Source of the DNA: Actinomycetes bacterium
Lineage (GTDB): Bacteria > Actinomycetota > Thermoleophilia > BMS3ABIN01
Length of the DNA: 33,920 nucleotides
Assembly: GCA_024275795.1 (NCBI GenBank)
Contig: JAJRYJ010000054.1
Span: 1-33,920, forward strand
Direction of reading: 5' to 3'
The notes beneath the pieces were generated by a model. It was not told the DNA's origin. It was given only the letters and a program-made list of their open reading frames with translations, and did not search any database. Made by a program: the position numbers and the translations under genes. Below, piece by piece: positions 1-6,697 of the stretch (the first letter of the stretch is position 1; every line of letters begins with the position of its first letter).

Positions 1-92
1 AGGATGCCGCAGGCCTCTTCCGGCGCCTGGGCGCGCGCGTGTTCGATGATGGAGGAAAGTTGCGCGGGGGAGAGGCGCAGTGCGTCGGGCAT
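1..92 (-). CDS. JAB/MPN+ (Mov34) metallopeptidase, N-terminal fragment
   Basis: Only the first 30 or so residues lie in the window; the gene runs off the left edge. The readable N-terminus ends in IIEHARAQAPEEACGIL. That is the opening helix and the Glu-x-Cys-Gly strand typical of bacterial JAMM peptidases of the Mec/CysO-peptidase type, which release cysteine or thio groups from ubiquitin-like sulfur carriers. The zinc HxH motif lies outside the window. Its ATG overlaps the TGA that ends the full ThiF reading frame (TGATG), so translation is probably coupled to that E1-like gene. Placement after Rrf2-cysK-tusA-thiF fits a sulfur-carrier route to cysteine. Family assignment is likely but rests on a short stretch. 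Confidence 0.6.
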   Translation of the reverse strand, partial: MPDALRLSPAQLSSIIEHARAQAPEEACGI

Positions 93-907
93 CAGCTTCC
101 GGGGGCCTGGGTCTCGCAGGTATAATCGTACTCCACCAGGTCCTTGATGGTGGGGTTCTCGCCGCAGACGGGGCATTTGGGGTTGCGCCGCGCGTTGACC
201 TCATGAAAACTGAGTTCCTAGGCGTCGAACTGCAGCATGCGGTTGTAAAGCGGCTTGCCGACGCCTGTGAGGATCTTCAGCACCTCCGTAGCCTGCAGGG
301 TGCCCATCACGCCGGCGACGGCGCCCAGGATGCCTGCCTCGGCACAACTGGGAACGGTGCCTGGCGGCGGCGGCTCCTCGTAAACGCAACGATAGCAGGC
401 GGTCTCGCCGCCCCTGATGCTCATGATCAGTCCCATGAAACGCAGGATGCCGCCCTCTATCAGCGTCTTCCCCTTCATCACACAGGCGTCGTTGATCAGG
501 TACCTGGTGGGGAAGTTGTCCACACCGTCGACCACCACGTCGTACTTCTCCAGCAGCGGGAAGATGTTCTCCTTGGTCAGGCGCTCATGATAGACGTCGA
601 TCTCCACCAGCGGGTTGATCTGCTTCATGGTCTCGCTGGCGCTCTTTACCTTGGGCTGACCGACGTCGGGGGTCGTATGCAGGATCTGGCGCTGCAGGTT
701 GGTGACGTCTACCACGTCGTCCTCGATGATGCCGATGCGGCCGACTCCCGCCGCAGCCAGGTATAGCAGCACGGGAGAACCCAGGCCGCCGGCGCCGACA
801 ACCAGGACGCTGGCCTGCTTGAGCTTCTGCTGACCGGCGCCGCCGACCTCGGGCAGAATAATATGCCGCGAATATCGCTGGATTTCCTCTTCAGTCAGGT
901 CGAACAA
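92..907 (-). CDS. MoeB/ThiF-type E1 adenylyltransferase, interrupted by an in-frame TAG
   Basis: E1-like enzyme that adenylates the C-terminal glycine of a ubiquitin-like sulfur carrier (MoaD, ThiS or CysO class). Visible: nucleotide-binding GAGGLG at residues 38-43, first zinc pair C171/C174 (CYRC) and the catalytic-region Cys at 188 (TVPSCAEAG). The start is TTG at 907, preceded by GGAGGA and directly by an in-frame TAA. A TAG at 218-220 stops translation after 229 residues (QFDA). In the same frame 41 more codons follow to a TGA at 92-94 and encode the normal family C-terminus, including the second zinc pair CPVC (245/248 if TAG is counted as 230). The product is therefore either truncated and missing half its zinc site, or the TAG is an error or is read through. 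About 110 bp separate it from tusA. Confidence 0.85.
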
Positions 908-1018
908 TTATCCTCCGGTTCATCGGGAAAAAGATTGGTTGCAGCAGGCTTACACAATTCAAATAATAGCATTTTTTCGATGACAGCTGATCAGGTGGGG
1001 AGCCAGGGTCGCGGCCGG

Positions 1019-1258
1019 TCATCCTCCGGATTTGCGCACGTATATCTCCACGTGGCCCTCGATATCTTCGATGCCGAGGATCTGGTGGCCGTTGCCCCGG
1101 GCCCACTGGGGCAGGTCCTTCTTGCTGGTGGGGTCATCGACAAGCACCTTGACGATCTGGCCGCCATCCAGCTGCTCCAGCGCCAGGGCGGTTTTCACAG
1201 ACGGCATCGGGCACTGCAACCCGCGGGCGTCCAGAAGGATATCCTCGTTTACGTCCAT
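1019..1258 (-). CDS. tusA: TusA-family sulfur-carrier protein
   Basis: A 79-residue cytoplasmic persulfide carrier of the TusA/SirA/YeeD fold. The signature LDARGLQCPMP places the sulfur-accepting Cys at residue 16 in the C-P-x-P motif. The C-terminal strand (EIYVRKSGG) is also typical. TusA proteins take sulfane sulfur from a cysteine desulfurase and pass it on, here plausibly towards a ubiquitin-like carrier handled by the downstream E1. A strong GGGAGG site lies 4 bases before the ATG. The gene follows cysK by about 50 bp in the same direction, so it is part of the Rrf2-controlled operon. A second TusA domain occurs in this window fused to another Rrf2 regulator at 13970-14671. Confidence 0.92.
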   Translation of the reverse strand: MDVNEDILLDARGLQCPMPSVKTALALEQLDGGQIVKVLVDDPTSKKDLPQWARGNGHQILGIEDIEGHVEIYVRKSGG

Positions 1259-1309
1259 CCCGCCTCCCTTACTGCAACGGTTTACCGGGTGCCATTATCT
1301 TACTTTATT

Positions 1310-2287
1310 TCAGGCTTCGGCGAACAGTGGCGTAGTAAGGTAGCGTTCTCCCGTGTCCGGCAGGATGAAGACGACCAGTTTGCCGCGGCTCGCCTGGCGG
1401 CGGGCTACAGAGAGAGCCGCGTAGGCGGCGGCTCCCGATGATACGCCGCAGAGGATTCCCTCCTCCTCGGCGAGCCTGCGGGCGGTATGCTCCGCATCCT
1501 CATTGGATACCTGGATGACCTCGTCGTAGATCTCCGTATTGAGGATTCCCGGCACGAAGCCGGCGCCTATGCCCTGGATGCGGTGAGGACCTGGTTCGCC
1601 CCCGGAAAGTACCGGTGAGGACTTGGGCTCGATGGCGATTATCTGCAGCGACGGCCTGCGCTCGCGGAGCACCTCACCCACGCCGGTGATGGTGCCGCCG
1701 GTGCCGATGCCGCACACAAGGATGTCTATCTCGCCGTCGGTGTCACGCCAGATCTCCTCGGCGGTGGTGCGCCTGTGGATCTCCGGGTTTGCCGGGTTCT
1801 CGAACTGCTGGGGCACGTAGGCGTTATCATCGCCGGCGGCCATCTCCACAGCCTTGTCGACGGCTCCCTTCATGCCGGCGGCGCCGGGGGTCAGCACCAG
1901 TTCGGCGCCATAGGCTTTAAGCAGTGAACGCCTCTCCACGCTCATGGTATCCGGCATGGTGAGGATGAGCTTATAGCCCTTGGCGGCGCAGACGAACGCC
2001 AGAGCGATGCCCGTGTTGCCGCTGGTGGGCTCGATAATCAACGATTTTCCCGGAGTGATGAGCCCGTCAGCCTCGGCGGCCTCGATCATGCTGAGCCCGA
2101 TGCGGTCCTTGACGCTGCCGCCGGGGTTCATGCTCTCCATCTTGGCGGCCACGGTCGCCTCAATGCCATCGGTAATGCGGCCCAGCCTTACGAGCGGTGT
2201 GTTGCCGATAAGTTCGGAGAGATTGTTCGCGATATGTGTTTGTGTCATCTTAAGCGTCGCTGCAGTTGTGGTCGTATTGTTCGACAT
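1310..2287 (-). CDS. cysK: Cysteine synthase (O-acetylserine sulfhydrylase type)
   Basis: PLP-dependent fold-type II enzyme of 325 residues, making cysteine from an activated serine and sulfide or a thiocarboxylated carrier. Visible motifs: [11 protein letters not shown] near the N-terminus, the PLP-lysine segment GGSVKDRI, the substrate loop TSGNTG and the phosphate-binding GTGGTITG. Length is normal for CysK/CysM. An ATG at 2287 with GGAGG nine bases upstream supports the long N-terminus, although an internal Met at residue 14 (MTQTHIANN) aligns better with family starts. The gene follows the Rrf2 regulator by 66 bp and precedes tusA and the E1. That neighbourhood leaves open use of a protein-bound sulfur donor, as with the actinobacterial CysM-CysO system. 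No serine acetyltransferase is in the window. Confidence 0.93.
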   Translation of the reverse strand: MSNNTTTTAATLKMTQTHIANNLSELIGNTPLVRLGRITDGIEATVAAKMESMNPGGSVKDRIGLSMIEAAEADGLITPGKSLIIEPTSGNTGIALAFVCAAKGYKLILTMPDTMSVERRSLLKAYGAELVLTPGAAGMKGAVDKAVEMAAGDDNAYVPQQFENPANPEIHRRTTAEEIWRDTDGEIDILVCGIGTGGTITGVGEVLRERRPSLQIIAIEPKSSPVLSGGEPGPHRIQGIGAGFVPGILNTEIYDEVIQVSNEDAEHTARRLAEEEGILCGVSSGAAAYAALSVARRQASRGKLVVFILPDTGERYLTTPLFAEA

Positions 2288-2353
2288 TCCTCAAATCCTC
2301 CCGCTCCCCCAGGTCGTGGTTTCCCGGTCACGGTCGCATCAGATGTAGTACAT

Positions 2354-2779
2354 CTACTCGGCCCCCTCCATCATCAGGCTTTCCTTGTGGGCGAGGTCGG
2401 CGATGCGTGCGTCTGACAGCACCTGTTCGAGACTTCTCTTGGCATCTGCCCAAACCTCCTGCACCGCGCAGGTCTCCTTCTTGTCACAGGGAGCACCTAC
2501 TGTGCATGAGGCGGGGGCCACACTTCCATCAAGCGCCTCCACCACCTCGAGTACGCTCACATCCTCCGGAAGCTTCTTGAAGCTGAAGCCGCCGCGGACG
2601 CCGCGATGGCTGTTTAGGATTCCCGCTTTCCGGAGACTTGAGAATAACTGTTCCAGGAATTGCAGCGGGATCTCCTTGCGGGCGGAGATATCGGCAATCG
2701 GAACAGGCTGGTCGCCGTTATGCTGGGCCAACTCGACCAGCGCCCTGACTGCGTATTTGCTCTTTGCCGAGATGTTCAT
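2354..2779 (-). CDS. Rrf2-family transcriptional regulator, IscR/CymR-like
   Basis: A 141-residue winged-helix regulator. The start ATG at 2779 has GGAG five bases upstream and gives the usual N-terminus MNISAKSKYAVRAL. Residues 1-75 are the helix-turn-helix and wing (RGVRGGFSF). C92, C98 and C104 fall at exactly the spacing of the E. coli IscR cluster ligands. The fourth IscR ligand, His107, is Gln here (CAVQ). An Fe-S cluster with altered ligation, or a thiol/persulfide sensor, is therefore plausible. It is the first gene of the cysK-tusA-thiF-JAB operon and probably controls it and itself: an inverted repeat overlaps the proximal -10 box. Regulation of cysteine or sulfur metabolism is inferred from context. 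Confidence 0.9.
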   Translation of the reverse strand: MNISAKSKYAVRALVELAQHNGDQPVPIADISARKEIPLQFLEQLFSSLRKAGILNSHRGVRGGFSFKKLPEDVSVLEVVEALDGSVAPASCTVGAPCDKKETCAVQEVWADAKRSLEQVLSDARIADLAHKESLMMEGAE

Positions 2780-2797
2780 TTTAACTCCATAAAATTG

Positions 2798-2848
2798 ATA
2801 AGTCTTATAGGATTTATTGATGATACAGTCAACATACGGGTTTGTCAA
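2798..2848 (-). promoter_or_regulatory. Two stacked sigma-70-type promoters and operator-like inverted repeat for the Rrf2-cysK operon
   Basis: On the minus strand, P1 is TTGACA (2848-2843), 17 bp, TATCAT (2825-2820). P2 is TTGACT (2832-2827), 17 bp, TATAAG (2809-2804). A perfect inverted repeat ATAAG-T-CTTAT spans 2798-2808 and overlaps the P2 -10 box, a classic place for an autorepressor. Both hexamer pairs have ideal spacing. The factor that binds is not shown by the sequence; the Rrf2 protein is the natural candidate. Confidence 0.7.
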
Positions 2849-2870
2849 TAGTTTTCATTAAATTTATTCT
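2842..2870 (+). promoter_or_regulatory. Predicted promoter of the archease-rtcB operon
   Basis: TTGTCA at 2842-2847, a 17-bp spacer and TATTCT at 2865-2870, ending 25 bp before the archease ATG. Its -35 hexamer overlaps the -35 of the divergent Rrf2 promoter P1, so the two divergent units could compete for polymerase or share a regulator. Confidence 0.6.
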
Positions 2871-2895
2871 ATTCTGAGCAAGCTAGTCAGGTATC

Positions 2896-3315
2896 ATGAA
2901 AAAGTATGAATACACTGCTCATACTGCTGACGTGGGACTCAGGGCCTTCGGTAGGACAGAGGCGGAAACCTTCGAGAACGCCGCCCTGGGCATGTTCAAC
3001 CTGCTGTGCGACGTATCAGCAGTAGAGCCTCGGAAAACGCTGGAAATCGCGCTGGAAACAGCAGATGAGGAGGAGAACCTGCTTGCCGACTGGCTCAACG
3101 AGCTGCTGTTCCTTTATGAGAGCCGTGACATGCTTTTCAGCCGATTCAGGATCCTGGAGCTTTCCGGAGGAAAACTCAGGGCCGAGGTGTCGGGAGAGCC
3201 GCTGGACCGCACACGACATGAGCTGGGCGAGGAGATCAAGGCGGCGACCTATCACATGCTGAGGGTGAGGCGCTCCGATGACGGCTGGACGGCGCAGGTG
3301 ATCTTCGACATATGA
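2896..3315 (+). CDS. Archease, RtcB cofactor
   Basis: A 139-residue archease. In known systems it helps the RNA ligase RtcB to be guanylylated and to turn over, and broadens its NTP use. Family hallmarks are the N-terminal HTADVGLRAFG with its metal-binding Asp, the central WLNELLFLYE and the C-terminal EIKAATYHML. Length is normal. The ribosome site is weak (CAGG four bases before the ATG). It is followed by rtcB about 95 bp downstream on the same strand, the usual partner. Such pairs are common in archaea and patchy in bacteria, where they act in RNA repair or tRNA healing. Confidence 0.93.
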   Translation: MKKYEYTAHTADVGLRAFGRTEAETFENAALGMFNLLCDVSAVEPRKTLEIALETADEEENLLADWLNELLFLYESRDMLFSRFRILELSGGKLRAEVSGEPLDRTRHELGEEIKAATYHMLRVRRSDDGWTAQVIFDI

Positions 3316-3361
3316 ACGCGCCCGATATATTAACGCTCCTTGTCAGCGAAAAGCACGCCGT

Positions 3362-3387
3362 ATCCGTTGAAATCGATTTCAACGGAT
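3362..3387. repeat. 26-bp perfect palindrome between archease and rtcB
   Basis: The half-site ATCCGTTGAAATC is followed directly by its reverse complement, so all 26 bp are self-complementary about the centre at 3374/3375. No T-tract follows, so it is not an intrinsic terminator. It overlaps the ATG at 3386 and ends 23 bp before the preferred rtcB start at 3410. It could be an operator for a dimeric regulator, or an mRNA hairpin affecting rtcB translation or archease mRNA stability. Confidence 0.85.
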
Positions 3388-3409
3388 GCCTGGCGGGAAA
3401 CGGGGAACA

Positions 3410-4870
3410 ATGACGGGAAAAACCAGGGAAACGGGCAACGATATACGCGAGATATCGCCTGGCTGCTACGAGCTGCCGCCGACCGGGGAGATGAAAGTTC
3501 CCGGGCGCGTGTTCGCCGACAGGGAGCTGCTTACGCAGGCCTCCCGGGAACAGGCGCTTGAGCAGGTGCGCAACGTTGCCTGCCTGCCCGGTATCGAGGT
3601 CGCGTCCATGGCCATGCCTGACATCCACTGGGGTTACGGCTTCGCCATCGGCGGTGTGGCCGCTTTCAACATGGACGAGGGCATCATCTCACCCGGTGGT
3701 GTGGGATATGACATCGCCTGCGGCGTGCGACTGGTGCGCAGCGACCTCCATGCAGATGACGTTGTGGAGCGCCTGCCGGCGCTTGTTCATGAGCTCTCGC
3801 GCAGCATTCCCGCCGGCGTCGGCCGCAAGGGCGATATTCGGCTTGACCGCCGTCAGATGGAGGAGATGATGTCAAGGGGTGTACCCTGGGCTGTGGACCG
3901 GGGCCTCGGCTGGAAGGAGGATCTCGACCGCATCGAGGACGGCGGCGTCATGGCGGGCGCTGATCCGGACCGTGTCGGTAAACGCGCCCGCGAGCGCGGT
4001 TTCGCCCAGTCAGGCACCCTGGGAGCGGGAAACCATTTCATTGAGCTGCAACTGGTTGAGATGATATTCGATGATGAGGCCGCAGCAGCCTTCCATATCT
4101 TCGAGGGTCAGCTCTGCCTGATGATCCATTCGGGCTCCCGCGGCCTCGGGCACCAGGTATGCACGGAGTACGTGAAGGTGATGGCCGGCGCCGCCGCAAA
4201 AGCCGGAATCCGGCTGCCTGACCGGCAACTGGCCTGCGCGCCACTGGGAAGCAGGGAGGGGGAAGAATACCTGGGGGCCATGGCCTGCGCCGTCAATTTC
4301 GCCCGTACCAACAGGCAGGTGATGACGCATCTGGCCAGGCAATCGTTCGAAGCGATATTCAGGTCCTCTGCGGAGGCGCTGGGGCTCGAACTCGTCTATG
4401 ATGTCTCGCACAATCTGGCGAAATTCGAAGAACACATTGTGGATGGGCGGCTGATGAAGCTCTGCGTCCATCGCAAGGGAGCCACGCGTGCCTTCCCGCC
4501 CGGCCACCGGGACCTGCCGCAGATATACCGGAAGACAGGTCAGCCTGTGATCGTACCCGGCGATATGGGAACGGCTTCCTATCTGCTGAAGGGGACGGAG
4601 ACCGCCATGGACGTGAGCTTCGGCTCCACCTGCCACGGGGCAGGCAGGGTGATGGGGCGCAGGGCCGCAAAAAAGCAGATCAGCGGCCACGAACTGCGGC
4701 TGCGGCTCGAGGCCGACGGCATCACGATACGCGCCGGCCGTGACTCCGCCCTTGCAGAGGAGGCGCCGGAGGCCTACAAGGATATCGACCAGGTGGTGGA
4801 GGTCTGCCAGCGTGCCGGACTTTCGAGCAAGGTAGCCCGGCTGAAACCCCTGGGCGTCATCAAGGGCTGA
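3410..4870 (+). CDS. rtcB: RNA-splicing ligase RtcB
   Basis: GTP- and Mn-dependent RNA ligase joining 2',3'-cyclic phosphate (or 3'-phosphate) and 5'-hydroxyl ends. Motifs: metal site GVGYDIACGVRL with the essential Asp/Cys pair, GAGNHFIEL, the HSGSRGLGH metal-binding segment, DVSHNLAK and the guanylylated His region GSTCHGAGR. About 486 residues, normal for the family. The ATG at 3410 (MTGKTRE) is preferred because GGGGAA precedes it; the in-frame ATG at 3386 lies inside a perfect palindrome. The late motif reads GRVMGRR where many RtcBs have a Ser (MSR). It pairs with the upstream archease and converges with the phosphorylase gene, with 13 bp between the stops. Confidence 0.95.
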   Translation: MTGKTRETGNDIREISPGCYELPPTGEMKVPGRVFADRELLTQASREQALEQVRNVACLPGIEVASMAMPDIHWGYGFAIGGVAAFNMDEGIISPGGVGYDIACGVRLVRSDLHADDVVERLPALVHELSRSIPAGVGRKGDIRLDRRQMEEMMSRGVPWAVDRGLGWKEDLDRIEDGGVMAGADPDRVGKRARERGFAQSGTLGAGNHFIELQLVEMIFDDEAAAAFHIFEGQLCLMIHSGSRGLGHQVCTEYVKVMAGAAAKAGIRLPDRQLACAPLGSREGEEYLGAMACAVNFARTNRQVMTHLARQSFEAIFRSSAEALGLELVYDVSHNLAKFEEHIVDGRLMKLCVHRKGATRAFPPGHRDLPQIYRKTGQPVIVPGDMGTASYLLKGTETAMDVSFGSTCHGAGRVMGRRAAKKQISGHELRLRLEADGITIRAGRDSALAEEAPEAYKDIDQVVEVCQRAGLSSKVARLKPLGVIKG

Positions 4871-4883
4871 GAGTGGGGGAAGA

Positions 4884-5705
4884 CTAGTCGAGCAACGTCG
4901 GTTTGCTGAGTTCGGCGCAGCCGCAGGCGGCGGTCTCATCAGCCGCGTCGATCGCCTTGAGGATGATGCCCGCCTGTATGGTCGCGTGGTCACTGAAGAT
5001 ATCGCTGAGCAATCCATGCTCCCAGTCGGCGACCACTCCCTCGCCGTAGTTCACAACGACATAGAGCGCCCCGTAGCAGGCGCCGATATCACGCGCCAGC
5101 CAGACCTCGGGGCACATGCTCTGGCCGACAACATCTCCCATGGCACCGATGACACGCACCTCGGCGCGGCTCTCGAAACGCGGCCCCTCGGTGACGACGC
5201 AGGTCCCCCTGTCGAATACGCGTCCATCCGCCAGCTCCCGGGCGGCCGCCGTCAGCGATGAGGCGATGGTTCCGCAGACGGGATCGCGCATAATCAGCAG
5301 GCGGCCTCCCACAACGGGCTCCGAGCCCCTGGCGGTGGTCAGGTCGACATAATCGTCCGGGATAACGATGTCCCTGGGGTCCAGCAGCGGGTTGAGGCTG
5401 CCGACTCCGGCCTCGGAGATGATGCGCCTGACACCGGCACGATGCAGCACCGAGAAAACCTGCCTGGAGGCCAGGCCCCGGGAGACGCCGTCACGCCAGC
5501 CGTGCAGCCTCACGGTCAGGCAGCGGCGGCCGCCGACGGTCTCAAACAGTTTGAAATCGGGAGATGGCCCGAAAGGCGTATCGAAGCTGAGGCCCTGCTG
5601 GAGCACCTTTGCTCCGCTGTCCCCATCCTGCGGAAAGGAACAGCCATGGGTTCCTGAGCCGCCGATGACCGCCCATTCGGCGGCCGGTGGTTCTGCGCCG
5701 TTCAC
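4884..5705 (-). CDS. MTAP/PNP-family nucleoside phosphorylase
   Basis: A 273-residue member of the trimeric purine nucleoside/5'-methylthioadenosine phosphorylase family (phosphorolysis of a purine nucleoside or methylthionucleoside). Visible: an N-terminal GGSG phosphate loop, RLHGW in place of the usual RHG, the family core CVVTEGPRFESRAEVR and VGQSMCPEVWLARD. At the base-recognition site MTAPs usually have an Asp-containing TDYD-like segment; here it reads VVNYGEG, with Asn in the likely position. That may mean 6-oxopurine preference, as in methylthioinosine phosphorylases. The C-terminus is short and Cys-bearing (AACGCAE). It overlaps the upstream LytM-like gene by 4 bp, so the two are co-transcribed. 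Confidence 0.8.
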   Translation of the reverse strand: MNGAEPPAAEWAVIGGSGTHGCSFPQDGDSGAKVLQQGLSFDTPFGPSPDFKLFETVGGRRCLTVRLHGWRDGVSRGLASRQVFSVLHRAGVRRIISEAGVGSLNPLLDPRDIVIPDDYVDLTTARGSEPVVGGRLLIMRDPVCGTIASSLTAAARELADGRVFDRGTCVVTEGPRFESRAEVRVIGAMGDVVGQSMCPEVWLARDIGACYGALYVVVNYGEGVVADWEHGLLSDIFSDHATIQAGIILKAIDAADETAACGCAELSKPTLLD

Positions 5706-6493
5706 GGAGTGGAACGGTAGAGATTGCGTTCTACCTGCACGTGCAGGTGGTTGCCGTCATCGTAAGTGTAGCGGCCAAGCTGTTGCTGGTAGCAGCCGTC
5801 CATCTTCCTCACGGAACCCAGGCGGGATACGCCGGCGCGCACCGGCTGTCCCAGGGCGGCTTCCGGGTTGTCGATATGGGTGAGAACGACGATCATGCTG
5901 GCCTGACCCTGGGCCTGTATCCTGATCTCCGTATCTGGACATGTCCCTCTGAGGTCGTAAGAGCGGATAGAAGCTATGGTGCCGTCTACGGGGGCATAGA
6001 CCACTGAGCCGGCGGGGGCGCCGATATCCATTGAAGCAGTGGATGACCCCAATTCCTTGTCGTCCTCCATGATGAAGTATCCGGGGCTGTCACCGTCGCT
6101 GAAGATCTGGACGAGCCCCTTCTCGAAGGCGGAGCTGTTGAGCCTGACGCCCATGGGTTCTAGGCTGATTACGCCCTCGGCGTTGACGGGATGATAACCG
6201 ACGGCGGTCACCACCTCCTCGTAAATCGGCAGCATCAGCCTTATGCCCTCAACTTCGGCGAGCGCTACGCCACGCGGCTGTTGAAGCGCGGCCATCTCCC
6301 GGGAGGCGGACATGGTGCTGTCATCGAGCAGGGGTGATGAAGTCGTCCTCGAAGATACAAGGGTGACAGCAAGCGCCACCAATGCGAGGACGACCATTGA
6401 CGCAAAAAAGACCACGGAATTCCACCGGTAACGATAACTGGTGTTCGACCGCGGCCGCAGTGTTTCGGGCTCTGAAGCCATCCCTGACACCAT
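5702..6493 (-). CDS. Membrane-anchored LytM/M23-like protein, probably catalytically dead
   Basis: 263 residues: a short cytoplasmic N-terminus, one membrane segment (about 27-48, FFASMVVLALVALAVTL) and an extracellular part ending in a LytM-like fold. The core shows MDIGAPAGSVVYAPVDGTI and a C-terminal NHLHVQVE, which matches the HxH of M23 peptidases. The first zinc ligand of the HxxxD motif is absent (T-A-S-M-D), so hydrolase activity is unlikely. A role as an envelope scaffold or activator is an inference. The -10 box of a good promoter lies just before the ATG with no ribosome site, suggesting a leaderless mRNA. It shares a 4-bp overlap with the downstream phosphorylase gene, an odd pairing. 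Confidence 0.7.
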   Translation of the reverse strand: MVSGMASEPETLRPRSNTSYRYRWNSVVFFASMVVLALVALAVTLVSSRTTSSPLLDDSTMSASREMAALQQPRGVALAEVEGIRLMLPIYEEVVTAVGYHPVNAEGVISLEPMGVRLNSSAFEKGLVQIFSDGDSPGYFIMEDDKELGSSTASMDIGAPAGSVVYAPVDGTIASIRSYDLRGTCPDTEIRIQAQGQASMIVVLTHIDNPEAALGQPVRAGVSRLGSVRKMDGCYQQQLGRYTYDDGNHLHVQVERNLYRSTP

Positions 6494-6501
6494 ACCATCT
6501 G

Positions 6502-6531
6502 AGAATACAATTTCAACCCAATTTGTGTTAA
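6502..6531 (-). promoter_or_regulatory. Promoter of the LytM-like gene, leaderless type
   Basis: Minus strand: TTAACA (6531-6526), 18-bp spacer, TATTCT (6507-6502). The ATG begins at 6493, only 8 bp after the -10 box, so the transcript should begin within a few bases of the start codon. There is no Shine-Dalgarno sequence. Confidence 0.6.
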
Positions 6532-6606
6532 ATGTGACTTTTTTCAGGGCGTTGAACGTCAGCCCGCAAAACAGGGCGTCCGGAGCCGATGGTGGCGTCA
6601 GCTAAT

Positions 6607-6615
6607 TGATATAAT
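6607..6615 (+). promoter_or_regulatory. Extended -10 promoter upstream of the AI-2E-type permease
   Basis: A perfect TATAAT at 6610-6615 preceded by TGA, giving the extended -10 form TGnTATAAT. No -35 hexamer is evident. It lies about 55 bp before the GAGGGG ribosome-site candidate of the permease gene. The rest of the 6494-6660 intergenic stretch shows only the divergent promoter at 6502-6531. Confidence 0.6.
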
Positions 6616-6697
6616 CAAGCCGTCGTATCGCCCTGCAGGGGCGGAACGCAAACCTTGAGGGGATGTCATAGCAGCAAAAACAGACAAACAGCAGCCG

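Noticed and set aside
218..220. Pyrrolysine or other genome-wide amber recoding as explanation of the TAG in the E1-like gene
   Set aside because: TAG is used as the ordinary stop of many genes in the window, and the position aligns with a common Leu in homologues, so a point mutation or read error is simpler. Not excluded without a genome search for pyl genes.
3362..3387. The rtcB-upstream palindrome as an intrinsic terminator
   Set aside because: No T-run follows on either strand and the archease-rtcB pair is expected to be co-transcribed.
4010..5017. A 335-codon open frame on the minus strand opposite rtcB
   Set aside because: It lies wholly opposite conserved RtcB and MTAP-family coding sequence, has no recognisable motif and reflects GC-rich codon use. 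It is a shadow frame.
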